64,000 bases of DNA, from assembly GCF_037126465.1 (NCBI RefSeq), contig NC_088202.1, positions 123,766,123 through 123,830,122 on the forward strand, in the 5' to 3' direction. The first letter of the stretch is position 1, and each line of letters starts with the position of its first letter. The translations under genes and the position numbers were made by a program. Below, piece after piece: positions 43,406 through 52,999 of this stretch. A model generated the notes under the pieces. That model saw only the letters and a program-made list of their open reading frames with translations. It was not told where the DNA came from and searched no databases. The stretch comes from Ornithodoros turicata (taxonomy: Eukaryota > Arthropoda > Arachnida > Ixodida > Argasidae).

Positions 43406-45135
43406 TCACATTCTGGGCGCACCGGTTCTGAGCACACCGGTTCTGAGGAAGATCAGTTCCTTTTCGGTTAGAGATACAGAAGGTGTGCTAACGCATACAT
43501 CTTGATGGTTATTTATCTTTTCTGCTTCTATTATTTCCCTTGTTAGTTTAGTCTTGTTTCTTGCGATGATATGGCAATCTCGATAGATGGGTTCACATCC
43601 ATGAGTGTTACAATGATAAGCCAACCACCCCTCTTTTTTCTTGTTGTTCACATGGTTCCGGTGTTCGCGCAAGCGATCATTGATACATCGCCCTGTTTGG
43701 CCTATATAACATTTTCCACAAGTGAGTGGTAACTTATACACCACTCCTTCATCACAGGGAACAAAGGGATTTCTGTGCTTGGTACTGCATGTGTGCGTAG
43801 CCTAGGGACAACGCAACTTACTGTGCTTACTTAGCTTTTCTGGGGCCGGGAAGACAACCCTTGCTCCTGCCCTTTCACCAATCTTTTTTAGGCGGTGCGA
43901 GATGTTATGCAGGTAGGGAATGACAACTACTCTCCCTCTGTCGGGGTCGGGTGCCGTCATTTGATTAGGGCCATGAGCTCGAATTTGCCTGAGCAAGGCT
44001 TCAGCTACAGATACCACAACATGCGTTGGGTAACCTGCTCTATGCAACCTCTCGGTTTGTCGTTGAAGACACTCTGCCATTTGATGCGGGCAAGACTTCT
44101 GCAACACATTACGTAGGCAGTACTTGATAATCCCTCTTTTAACTAACTTTGAATGCGCAGACTCGTAAGGAAGGAGTGGTTTGTTTGCTCGCGGGCAGTA
44201 CGCCCAACACATATGGTCTTGATTGAAGGTGAGAGTAATGTCCAAAAACTTGATAGAACTGTTAACTGGAAACTCATGTGTAAGCTCTAATGGGCTCAAG
44301 AAAGTTTGAACCTTGGATATGATGTTCAGTGCTTGGGACTCAGGGTTGGTAACATTCCCTCTGATGACTAACAGATAGTCATCTACAAAACGGAACGTTT
44401 TTATGACACCCTCACTATGTAGAATACTTGACATGGACTTATCTACATCTGCCAACAAGAGATCACTGAGCACTGGGGCTATGCAAGATCCGATACAAAC
44501 TCATTTCTTCTGTAGAAACGGTTTCCCATCCCAGTGAATGTATGTAGATTTAAGATACATAATTAGAAGCTGTACAAAGCCTGAAGCAGATAAGCCAGCT
44601 GTGTTCTGAAAAGCGACAATCCCAAAGCAGTCAATGTTAGCTTCAACACAAGAAATCAACATGTCATGGGGCAGGGAGTAATACAAATCTTTGATGTCTA
44701 CAGAAAAAGCATAAAGCTTACCCTCAGACTGAGAGCGAGCAAAATCAAGAACTTCTTCCGAGTTTTTAACAAGAAAAGGATCCTCGATATCAAGAAATTT
44801 TAGCTTCTCCTGGAGAAACAAGCCAAGAGCTTTCTGCCAAGTACCCCTCTCTGATAGTATTACCCTAAACGGCATCTCGGGCTTGTGAGTCTTGGCACTA
44901 AAAAATACATCCAAAAAGTCTTTCGATGCGTTCGAAATACTCTTCAAAACGTTTTTTAGCTCATGTTGCTGGCAAAACTGTACAGCATTCTTTTTTAGGC
45001 GTGATATGGAGACTTCTCTGTGACAATTAAATACAGAGTTTATGGCACTATCACCTTTCTCTTTGAACAAGTCTTTCGAGAAGAGTGCGAAACCTCCTTC
45101 TTTGTCAGCTGGTATATAGGCCAAGCAGGAAAATG
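43406..45135 (-). pseudogene. Penelope-like RT / GIY-YIG polyprotein, 5'-truncated with two stops
   Basis: Reading from 45135 down: YIPADKEGGFALFSKDLF, then FFSAKTHKPEMPFRVILSE and FSVDIKDLYYSLPHDML are early RT blocks. FRFVDDYLLVIRG (near 44390) is the catalytic box with its Asp pair. SIKFLDITLTF follows. The C-terminal VYKLPLTCGKCYIGQTGRCI (43670-43744) and RDCHIIARNKTKLTREIIEA form the GIY-YIG endonuclease with an upstream Cys pair. The frame is open except for two stops (near 44499 and at 43799-43801), so the copy is young but dead unless the stops are read through. N-terminal sequence is missing at the inversion joint. Confidence 0.92.
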
Positions 45136-45439
45136 TTATATAGGCCAAACAGGGCGATGTATCAATGATCGCTTGCGCGAACACCGGAACCATGTGAACA
45201 ACAAGAAAAAAGAGGGGTGGTTGGCTTATCATTGTAACACTCATGGATGTGAACCCATCTATCGAGACTGCCATATCATCGCAAGAAACAAGACTAAACT
45301 AACAAGGGAAATAATAGAAGCAGAAAAGATAAATAACCATCAAGATGTATGCGTTAGCACACCTTCTGTATCTCTAACCGAAAAGGAACTGATCTTCCTC
45401 AGAACCGGTGTGCTCAGAACCGGTGCGCCCAGAATGTGA
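45127..45439 (+). pseudogene. Inverted partial copy of the GIY-YIG endonuclease
   Basis: The plus-strand frame reads GKCYIGQTGRCINDRLREHR and continues to the same C-terminus LRTGVLRTGAPRM as the minus-strand copy. It is not an independent gene; it is the inverted repeat arm of the Penelope-like element. The joint at 45105-45140 carries TATATAGGCCAAGCAGG next to TTATATAGGCCAAACAGG, microhomology that suggests template switching when the inverted part was made. Confidence 0.9.
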
Positions 45440-45609
45440 CACCGTGTGCTGTGAAGGGGTTTATGCTTTCTTACTCATTTTCTTCAATAAACTTAGTTGG
45501 AAGTTAGCGCCCGTCCTGTCTGTTTCTCCGTTCTTTGTCCGTGTATCTTGCGCTTTCAGTTCAGATGTCTCATTACCAACTAGCCCAATCCTCAACCCTT
45601 GCTGGAGGC

Positions 45610-46942
45610 GTCGCATGCCCGAACGTAGTCCTCTCCGTGCTGGTGCGGTCGCATCTAGATGGCTGACTTGAGCCAGCGACTCTGAAACATCGCTGCTGAC
45701 CAAACTTCAGTTTTATGGCGAACGCACGTAGGGTGTCGATGCCCAGAATAGAAGTGCCCGATGCGACGACGTATAATGTGCAGACTTCCGAACGGTTAGC
45801 AAAAGTGACCAATGCCGTGAACGTGCCGTGAACTGGAATCGCTTTCTGAGAACAGGTTTTCAACTCGACCTGCGTGGTCCGGAGTCCGCCCCGTACAGCG
45901 AAATTGGCAGCAAGGAGACAGGCGTTCCTGTGTCGACCATCATCCTCAACGCGACACGATCCACTTCGAATTGGCAAAAAAGAGCTGAAGCCGTAGTGGA
46001 TGTGACCGCAAATATTGGAGCTTCAAGCTGACAAACTCTCTGAGATTGGGGTGCTCTTCCGCGGCAGACGGACTCAATGTGTCCCCTGTTGTGACACCTG
46101 CGACAAATCTTGTCCTTGGTTGTGCATGAATCACTGTTTGCAATGTGGCTGCTGGACCCACATCTAACATCTGGCTGCCGCTGGTGCGGGAGTATTCCAT
46201 CGTATAGCAGAAACTTGAGGATGGCTCGCGCCAGTAAGTAAGTCTGATTCGTGCATGCCCTGTTCAACCTGCCGAGGAACAATGACAGCTTCAGCTATAA
46301 TCCAACTTCAGGTCGGGCTCTAACAGGAAGCGATCCCTTATCTCCGTAGGTCTTCTCGACTAGTTGATCGCAAATAATTTCGTTGGTGAGGCCACCAAAA
46401 CTGCAAGTGGAAGCAAGTTTCCTAAGGGCAGAGATATACTCGTCCACGTTTTCGTCAGGAAATTGAGCGCGAGAACGAAATTTGTAGCGCTCGGCGGTTC
46501 TGTTGATACTTGACGTGAAGCGAGCCTTGAGCTTTGCCACCGCCGCAGTGTAAGGATCAGTTGGCGGGTCACCCGTGGCTTCTGATGCTGTACCTGTCGA
46601 AGAAGGATGTGGCACATCTCGTGACGGTGTATCCGACTGAGCAGAAGTTTGTGTCGTGAGGGACCTTATCTCTCTCGAAGCAGCAGTATCAGGTAGATAG
46701 AAATGCCGCTTCTGGCCTTCGGCGCCGATGCAGCTGAGTAGGATGCAGAGCTTGCGTTCGTTGCTGAAAGTGTCTTTTAAGCAAGACGTGGTGCAGGTCT
46801 CGAACATCGGGTACCCCTCCTCCCATGGTACTGAAGGTTTGCCAGGAACCGGTATGAATACAGGTGGAGGATGGAGGTTCATTGCAGGAGTTCGGTGTCG
46901 GCTGCGCCAATATGTTGCATGGAGCACTTTATTACGAGTCAA
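45610..46942 (-). pseudogene. Gypsy Gag-protease remnant (right of Penelope insertion)
   Basis: Gag lies at 46295-46900. A zinc knuckle CRRCHNRGHIESVC (Cys-x2-Cys-x4-His-x4-Cys, all ligands present) is at about 46070-46110. The protease active-site region LRMMVDTGTPVSLLP is at about 45925-45970. A later protease segment TSILGIDTLRAFAIKL is near 45730. Gag, knuckle/protease and the rest are in different frames, so at least two frameshifts exist. Near 45660 the protease passes abruptly into integrase zinc-binding sequence (DYVRACDASSK in one frame), which marks the internal deletion of RT/RNase H. A primer-binding-like TTGGCGCAGCCGACACC sits at about 46894-46911 before gag. Confidence 0.85.
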
Positions 46943-47105
46943 ACAACTGCGTCTTTACAGGACTGCACAAACTAATAGAATGTCCGAGACTCTCAGGCCC
47001 GGATTCTCGCTTCGCCCTGAGTGTTAAGCGCACGCGAAGGGGCCCTTCTGTCCATGCTTCGTGAATGGACGGAAGGGTCCCTGCGCGTTTCTCCATCGAC
47101 TTCCT
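46912..47105 (-). mobile_element. Partial 5' LTR of the gypsy remnant
   Basis: On the minus strand GACTCGTAATAAAGTGCTCC and ATGCAACA precede the primer-binding-like site, giving a poly(A) signal and a CA end typical of an LTR R-U5 region. The U3 part is cut off by the SINE at 47128-47313. A GGACGGAAGGGTCC palindrome-like stretch lies at 47074-47087. Confidence 0.6.
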
Positions 47106-47127
47106 CTCCTTCGTTTTCTCCGGTAGC

Positions 47128-47313
47128 GTTGCTGTTATTGTTGTTGTTGTTGGTGGTGGTGGTAGTGATGGTGAAAGGGCTTGCCGTTGTCGGCCTCACG
47201 TAGGTGGGCAACGTCACGACTGACGCCCTGGGGGAATGTGCGTCCTGGGCCGACTTCTAAGGGAACTGTACCGACATATGTCTGAAAGCGTCTGAGGAAA
47301 ACCCAGGAAGGTG
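47128..47313 (-). mobile_element. 5'-truncated copy of the window's main SINE
   Basis: The minus strand starts within CCTGGGTTTTCCTCAGACGC, then CATATGTCGGTACAGTTCCC, AGTCGGCCCAGGACGCACAT, GTCGTGACGTTGCCCACCT and GGCAAGCCCTTTCACC. The tail is ATCACTACCACCACCACC then AACAACAACAACAATAA. The tRNA-like head is missing. Confidence 0.85.
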
Positions 47314-47326
47314 GTGGTCGTGAAAA

Positions 47327-47418
47327 AATAAAAATCCCTACTGGGTATTGTTGTGTGCCTTGGGTGGTGGTGGTGAAAAACCCAAGGCACACAACAATAC
47401 CCACTAGGGATTTTTATT
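47327..47418. repeat. 39-bp-arm hairpin with one mismatch
   Basis: Left arm 47327-47365 begins AATAAAAATCCCTACTGGGT, and right arm 47380-47418 ends ACCCACTAGGGATTTTTATT without its first base. Only one position differs over 39 bp; the loop is 14 bp (GGTGGTGGTGAAAA). It joins the SINE tail to a LINE 3' fragment. The arms are nearly identical, so the inversion is young or maintained. Confidence 0.85.
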
Positions 47419-47424
47419 TTCCTC

Positions 47425-47527
47425 TTCTTTCATTGATATTTGATTTTTTTCTTTGCGGAATAGCAACCCGGCGTCCCGTTTGGCTGACCTTTCCCCTTTT
47501 TTTTCCTTTATTCCTACACATCCCCCC
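47425..47527 (+). mobile_element. LINE 3' end with C6 tail
   Basis: GGAATAGCAACCCGGCGTCC, TTTGGCTGACCTTTCCCC and TTTATTCCTACACATCCCCCC align in order with the 3' untranslated region of the LINE at 9731-11783 (in LINE sense: GGAATAGCAACTCGGTCTAT, GACTAACCTTTCCTCG, AATAAACATATCCCC). This is a diverged, heavily 5'-truncated copy. It again ends in C's. Confidence 0.65.
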
Positions 47528-48568
47528 AGTAGGGAAATTTAGTGTGTTACCTCAGAGGAAACGTCTGCTTGAATACCACAAAGCTGCACATGCTCAACGG
47601 CCGACGTCTGACTTCTTTTAGTTTCTCTCTCTCTCTCTCTCTCTTGCTTCGGAATTTGGAGAGCTTCCTAAATGTCACCCTTCACAGGAAATGGAACCGG
47701 TGACGGTTGTGGTGATTGCGGTAACCGCACTCCAAGAAAGACAAATGGTGTAATCCTTTGCGGGTAGAACCGCAGGCAAGAAATGTTTCTGTTCGCGCAG
47801 TACAGCCGCTGGCAGAACAATTTTACTCCAGTTGAACATTTTTACTGTACTGGTAAATATAGATGTGAAGGTAAAATTGTTGTACCATTTCCTGCTTCAC
47901 TGTTCTGCTCTTGTGGTCCAACAGCTATACGGCAATAGTCTACACTCTCTATCACTCTAAGGAAAAAATGTTTTTTTTTTTTTACCTTTTGGGATAGAAG
48001 TGCGTTGTCCCAAATTTTCAACCGTTTTGGGGTAGAAAATGAGGCGTAGAAGCAGTTCTACCCTGCCACTTCTACCCCAGGGGTAAAACAGACCTACCCC
48101 ATAGTGGGGTGGCAGCTCTACCCTCTTTGTTGAAGAGTTCTACCCGTACACGGCTGAGTATTATGCCCCTTAAGGCATATGTGTTATACCTCATGGGAGA
48201 GCTACGTCTACCTCGAGGAAGCGAAATTTGCCTCCGCGTTGGAGATAAATGCTATACCTTTTGTGGTGGGACGTTCTACCCTTGGTAGAAGTGATCTGCC
48301 CTACAGGGCAATATATTTCCACTCCTGAATGAAGCAGTTCTATCCAAGTGGTTCGAATCTTAACACTGTAAGAGAGGTATGTTTTCTACCTTAGCAAAGA
48401 TATACGTTTGCCGGCGGGGAAGGGTATTTCACACATTTCGAGAGAAGCATCTGCCACCGTATGGATAGAACTCTTCTGCTCTTGTAATTAGAACTGTTCC
48501 CTCTTGTTGGGGTGCACTGTTCCGAAGGAATGAAAGCACACAGAAAAGGCTGTTACAAAGTACAAATC

Positions 48569-48579
48569 TTTATTTTATT
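48569..48579 (-). terminator. Tandem poly(A) signals for the element-borne gene
   Basis: On the minus strand CAATAAAATAAAG gives two overlapping AATAAA hexamers, 17-27 bases after the stop codon at 48596. The close spacing supports the last exon and its strand. Confidence 0.6.
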
Positions 48580-48595
48580 GCACAATCTATTCCAA

Positions 48596-49541
48596 TCAAG
48601 ACACAGCAGCTTTATCACATGGGCTCAGCAATGCGAGGGGTACATTCATTAATTTGTAGAGCACTTGCAGTGTAGAAGGGGGCTTGGGCATTAATTCGAT
48701 GTCCATAAGCCAGTAAAGCACGACGAGGGTCCTCACAGGCTCCTTCAAGCTGGACACCCTAAGGGTCTCTTTCTGCAGGTATAACAGCATTCGCTCCGGA
48801 TGGAATACTTCCCGGGAAAAGCACACCCCATGACAGACATCTTCGTTCTTTACCTAGAAAGTTACCAGAATACATAGACAAAATCTCCCAAGTATTTTCA
48901 GCCGGACGTTATCTAGAGACATCAGTAATAAAGTACGAAAAATGCAAAGCTCGTTTCCATAGCTACAGAACAAAACCTTTTGCGATGTACAATAAGAACG
49001 AACGCCATACGTACCCACCTGGGGCGCGCATGAAGGACTCGTACCTTTCATGTGCCATACTGAGGACCACAAGGAGTGACTATCATTGCTGCACATATAC
49101 ATAATCACAATATGAATATTCACCCGACATTACGCAAGAATTAAACAAACACTCTGCATGTGTCGCAATGCATATGCGCTGTGGAAGCCATAAAGCCGCG
49201 AAACGTCCGAATTATCTGTAGACTATCTCGGAGGACAAATCATCTTACCGTCACCATGTTCAGACTCTAAAGGCTTCAAAGAACGCTTCCAATTGGCGCT
49301 TCTTTCGACTGTACCTCAAAGCCGCTTCCGAAATGTCCTGCAGAACTCTGTCCAAGGCAGTTTCAATGACAGTCCCTGTGAGTGCATTGCATTCTTCCCT
49401 AATCTGAACGAACAAAACGTGTCACGAAGGCGTACAAATGGTAAGTTCGTAGTAAAAGGAAACAAGGTGGGAGCTATACGCGCCACGAAAACTACCTGTT
49501 TGTGCTGTTTCCACACAGATGTCAAAGTCGTCATCGTAGAT
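48596..49541 (-). CDS. Unknown spliced gene inside the TIR element, four 3' exons
   Basis: Four exons join in phase on the minus strand. They are 49541-49496 (46 nt, acceptor TTTCGTTCCTTGCAG), 49403-49315 (89 nt, acceptor TTTTGTTCGTTCAG), 49088-49019 (70 nt, acceptor TATGTATATGTGCAG, donor GTGGGT) and 48853-48596 (acceptor GGTAACTTTCTAG, stop). The frames read SVWKQHKQ, then IREECNALTGTVIETALDRV, then SNDSHSLWSSVWHMKG, then VKNEDVCHGVCFSREVFHPE ... PVRTLVVLYWLMDIELMPKP. The final exon looks helical and hydrophobic. I do not recognise the family and see no DDE/DDD motif, so it may be an accessory protein or captured host gene. Introns are 92, 226 and 165 bp. Confidence 0.6.
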
Positions 49542-49685
49542 CTGCAAGGAACGAAAGACAGCATAATTATCCCACTGCGACACTACATAGCGCGCCATCA
49601 GTGAAGAACTGACCATAATATAGGTGATGGCTACGTCAAGCACTTATCACGAAAAAAAGTACACGACACTACTCACTGTAAGGTG

Positions 49686-50084
49686 CTACCACAATAGTTC
49701 ATCTTCCCTCAGGCGGAGTACCGTTGAGTTGCCATCGCAGGACACCACCGCCATTCTTTCGCCGTAACGTGTTATAATGTTCATTACTAGATTCGTTGCA
49801 TGCGGTATGCATGACTGTCTGGAACGAACTGACGGCCTAAAGTGACGCAGTTTCTTCCCTTCGTCTGCACAGTCATGCACAGATTGAACGATAAGTGAAT
49901 TGATATACTTACCTGAACGTTTTTCGAACATACAAAGTAGCTGACCGTTGGTCTCTTCTTCTTTAGTTCTTTCTCTGGTATGATCAGTAGCGCGGCAGCG
50001 GCACCAATTGTGTCTTTCACTGTGGTTGTCAGCTCCCCCCGACACTACCGCTTTTCGCCCACCATAACTAACTAGCACCTTCAT
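49686..50084 (-). pseudogene. Possible 5' exons of the same gene, frame conflicts
   Basis: An ATG at 50084 opens MKVLVSYGGRKAVVSG. Further down, VKDTIGAAAALLIIPEKEL and SYFVCSKNVQ lie in another frame, the switch falling at a run of six G's (about 50033-50038), so a frameshift is likely. A donor TTCAG|GTAAGT at 49912 and acceptor CTGTGCAG at 49865 define a 48-bp intron. The next exon reads DEGKKLRHFRPSV ... LRLREDELLW to a stop at 49686. I could not find a donor joining it in phase to the exon at 49541. Either the copy has decayed or my 5' model is wrong. Confidence 0.35.
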
Positions 50085-50639
50085 GGCAGAGTTCGCCGTC
50101 GGTCAGGAACGCGTCGTCGAGTCTGAGCACGAGATCACGTCTGTTCCCACTCTCTTCCACCCCTTTTTGCACGCAGGCGCAGGATGTTACGGTGACAGTA
50201 TACCTTGACAGTTGTGAGCTGTTCACGCGCAAAGAATCACAGCCTACGCCTACTGCATTTTCACCAGACACAGAGCTTTTTTTTAGTAAACACATCATTG
50301 TTTGGAAAAGGAGAAAGAAAAAGAAACGTGGCCCGCAGGCTCGAACGTCCTTATCGGCGTCCTTGGTAGCTCTGTGAGTGTGCTGAGGAAGACGGAGGCT
50401 AACTTGGTTATCGCGATGACGTAGGGCTCTTCGCAGTATGTTTCGGCCTTTCATTTCTACCCCACACATGGCAATGCACCGACATATCTTTTACCGCTGA
50501 GAAGAGATAGCCGGAGAGAGGAGTAGAAACGCCGCACTCATGCCTCCAGTAGGCTGGAAAAAAGTTGTCTGGGAAGAAGTGCGCCGTTTCAACCCCTTTT
50601 CAACCTTTTTTTTTCCTTAGAGTGTAGACCGCACAGTAA

Positions 50640-51000
50640 AAAAAAATAATAAATAAACGCTGTACGCACCACCTAACCAGGTGCGGTAATGTAGATGTTG
50701 AATGATCATTTTGCTGTGGAACTTCTCTATGTTTCCCATACCCTGCCCCCATACTGAAATTGCAACTCATATAGCACTCACGGTTTATTATAACACCTTC
50801 ATTATCATTTCAATCTTGATATGGCTCGTTCGACGTGGATTTTCGCTGAACCAACTTCAAGAAAAGAAGATAGCCTAACATAGTGGTTACTGAAGTGTGG
50901 TCCGAGGACGCCCGGGGGTCGCCGAAAGTGTTCTGAGTGATCCGCGACGATTGAAGATAACCCGAAGACCGTCTTGCCGATTGCTGGTTACGTCATCTCT
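50640..51000. other. No gene recognised
   Basis: Short AT-rich stretch with no frame, repeat or structure that I can support. Confidence 0.4.
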
Positions 51001-51004
51001 GAGG

Positions 51005-51078
51005 GGGACAACAATAACAACAACTTTATTACGAGATGCTGAATGGGGGGTGTCATCGCCAGGGGCGATACTCTACCC
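51005..51078 (-). mobile_element. (TTG)n-tailed LINE 3' end fragment
   Basis: Minus strand GTAATAAAGTTGTTGTTATTG preceded by CCCCTGGCGATGACACCCCC. The layout matches 31905-31960, 55940-56035, 56570-57075 and 61620-61710, which end in TTGTTGTTG or TTATTGTTG. A G-run follows at 51079. Confidence 0.5.
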
Positions 51079-51109
51079 TGGGGGGGGGGGGGGAGGGGGA
51101 CGATATTGA

Positions 51110-51860
51110 TATACGATACCAAAGAAGGCAGAAATATACTACCTTCTCATTTCCTACATGGCGGTGCATTGTTTTTGCTTGATTTCCTGTTCTGTCATCA
51201 TGTCCTTTATTTCTGTCAGCATCATCGTATACTAAACAGAGGTCCTCGAATGGATTTTCAGTGGTTTGGGGGGTCTGACATAACGAGAAGTTTGGAAAAC
51301 GCTAGCCTAACAGATGGAAAGTGGTTGCGGCCTCCGAGCAAATGCCATGTTCATATTGACCGCCCAGTATAGTGACAGGGTAACGGTGTTTCTAGGATGT
51401 GGTGGTTATTTCCAGGACATCTAGCAAATACTTACGTTCTATCGGTAGATCTTTCAGGCATGTAGTAGCAAGCATGTGTTAATCCTAACACAAAACTAGT
51501 TACCTAGAAGAAGGGAAGCACCCACCCAATATGAGACTACAGTAATTGAGATGATACCTGCATGAATGCAGTCCATCAGTACACTATGACTGCGTATTCA
51601 GAAGCGTCCGAAAATGCGTGACTAAGAGCAACAGGTCCAATGAGTGCAGTGACAAAATATCCCATAGAAAATGATAGCAACTTAAGACACTATATCAAGC
51701 AAGAACCACACAAGCATCCATTTTACGCATTTACTTTGTGTTCTCAATTATTTTGAGGAACGAAAATGTTGAGTGCTTACAAAAATGTACTGAAGCACCC
51801 TTGGTGATGCTGTTCTGTTCGTGAATATGATCCCTTGATAACACAGTAGTAGAGCTGCAT
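51110..51860. other. No gene recognised
   Basis: Short frames only; the frame at 51043-51372 starts within a LINE end and has no domain. Confidence 0.4.
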
Positions 51861-51873
51861 GCCGTAAAGACAT

Positions 51874-51905
51874 ACCCCGTTAAACATATACCCCCCCCCC
51901 CCCCC
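51874..51905 (+). mobile_element. 32-bp poly(C)-tailed LINE end with target duplication
   Basis: TTAAACATATA followed by C15 is flanked by the exact 10-bp direct repeat GTAAAGACAT (51864-51873 and 51906-51915). The inserted piece matches the last bases of the LINE 3' end seen at 9731 (AAACATAT then C's). It looks like an extremely 5'-truncated retrotransposition event that shows where the 3' end of the element lies. Confidence 0.75.
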
Positions 51906-51915
51906 GTAAAGACAT

Positions 51916-52900
51916 CAAGGGATAATGGCTGTCTCTACATGCTGCGTTACATGGCCCAAGAATAAATAATAAAAATAATTCATTCAAAGAACAAAAAGAA
52001 TTCAAGAATAAAATCAACACATGCAGTGTATTACAAATCTCGTACCATTCACTGGTATATATAAAAAATGTCATTCAGCATGAGCATTCTTGCCACGTAC
52101 AGGATCATTTGCCGCCTATGAACTTACTCTTAACGCGATCATATTACTACCAGACCAAAAATGTTGGTGAGTATTATAAGCAAAAGATTTCCTTTAGTGC
52201 AGGGGTCTCGAGCTCAAACTGAGTAGCGGGTGGCATTGGCTAGGCCTACACCACGGCGGACAGCAGATAATCAACGTACACCAAAACTGCTCCTGATTTG
52301 TGGAATCGCGTGTCGGCGAGGCCGACTTGCGTAGCGGCAACTTTCTCAACTGGCTTTGATATGACACAAAACTCGTTCTCCAGGCGATACATGAAGATCT
52401 ACATGAAGAATGCACCGTGTAACAAACAAGGGGGATGCACGTTTTTCCCACTCGTCCCATAGGCGCTGGAATGATTAGTCCACCTGCAAAGCAGTCTCCG
52501 TGACACGTGCATTACTTGTTATGACACTTGGATTACAAGGCGCGGGAAGGCCTGCGCAATGTGAAGGGTGGACGAGCAAAATACATAAAAAAGAGAGAGA
52601 AACAGGAATTTCGACCCCCTTCCCGTTGCAAAGCCAGCCAGTAATTAAAGATTCTTCGTCTACTATTGTTCCTTTGCAAAGTATGTCACAAGGTGGTGAA
52701 GTAGGTGAAGTAGGTCGGCATGCAATGGAAAGTGGTCTACATTTCACACATTAAGCGTACTGGGCGAAGGTCAGCATTACCGCAATTAAAGCTAAACAGA
52801 ACAGAAATTGTTTATGCGATAGTGCCATTATTAATCCATACAGGAAGAAAACTGTGGCAGTCCCGCATGCTGTTATTCTCGGAACTCTCTTTATAAAAGA
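51916..52900. other. No gene recognised
   Basis: Short frames on both strands; none has a domain. A GAAGTAGGTGAAGTAGGT tandem lies at 52697-52714. Confidence 0.35.
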
Positions 52901-52904
52901 AAGC

Positions 52905-52990
52905 GGAGTAATACGAAAACGGAGTGGTCCGCGGATCGAACCCGAGACAGCAAAAGCCCGTCCCGACACCTACACCACTGAGTCTATACT
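52905..52990 (-). mobile_element. tRNA-like SINE head
   Basis: On the minus strand ACTCAGTGGTGTAGGTGTCG (box A like) is followed by TGTCTCGGGTTCGATCCGCG (box B like), 30 bp apart. The body is short and then becomes AT-rich. A cloverleaf cannot be closed, so this is a SINE head or tRNA relic and not a tRNA gene. Confidence 0.55.
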
Positions 52991-52999
52991 ACATGAGAT

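Larger units (their letters stand above)
43280..45598 (-). mobile_element. Penelope-like element with inverted second end, 11-bp target duplication
   Basis: The main copy runs on the minus strand with RT and GIY-YIG endonuclease domains. A second copy of its 3' 440 bp (endonuclease end plus terminal sequence) lies in opposite orientation at 45127-45565. The element is thus framed by about 440-bp inverted repeats, with at least one single-base difference near 45442. Inverted partial copies are a known habit of Penelope-like elements. Flanks TTGCTGGAGGC (43269-43279 and 45599-45609) are an exact 11-bp duplication. Removing the element restores a continuous integrase frame in the interrupted gypsy remnant. 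Confidence 0.92.
47953..50624. mobile_element. 2.7-kb TIR element (CACTCTAAGG ends) carrying a spliced gene
   Basis: The left end CACTCTAAGGAAAAAATG and right end TTTTTTTTTCCTTAGAGTG are inverted over 16 bp. The left 500 bp (47960-48440) is filled with TCTACCCC / GGGGTAGAA variants in both orientations. The right end repeats the related GGGGTTGAAA. Between them lies a minus-strand multi-exon gene with poly(A) signals. The flanks TAT and TAG do not make a clear duplication. The end sequence CACT-x-T-x-AG-x-AAAAA resembles the element at 61802-62778. CACTA/EnSpm-like is a possible class, not established. Confidence 0.7.

Noticed and set aside
45020..45439. A separate plus-strand GIY-YIG gene
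   Set aside because: It is the inverted repeat arm of the Penelope-like element and has the same C-terminus as the minus-strand copy.
52905..52990. tRNA gene on the minus strand
   Set aside because: Same reason: tRNA-like promoter boxes without a cloverleaf.
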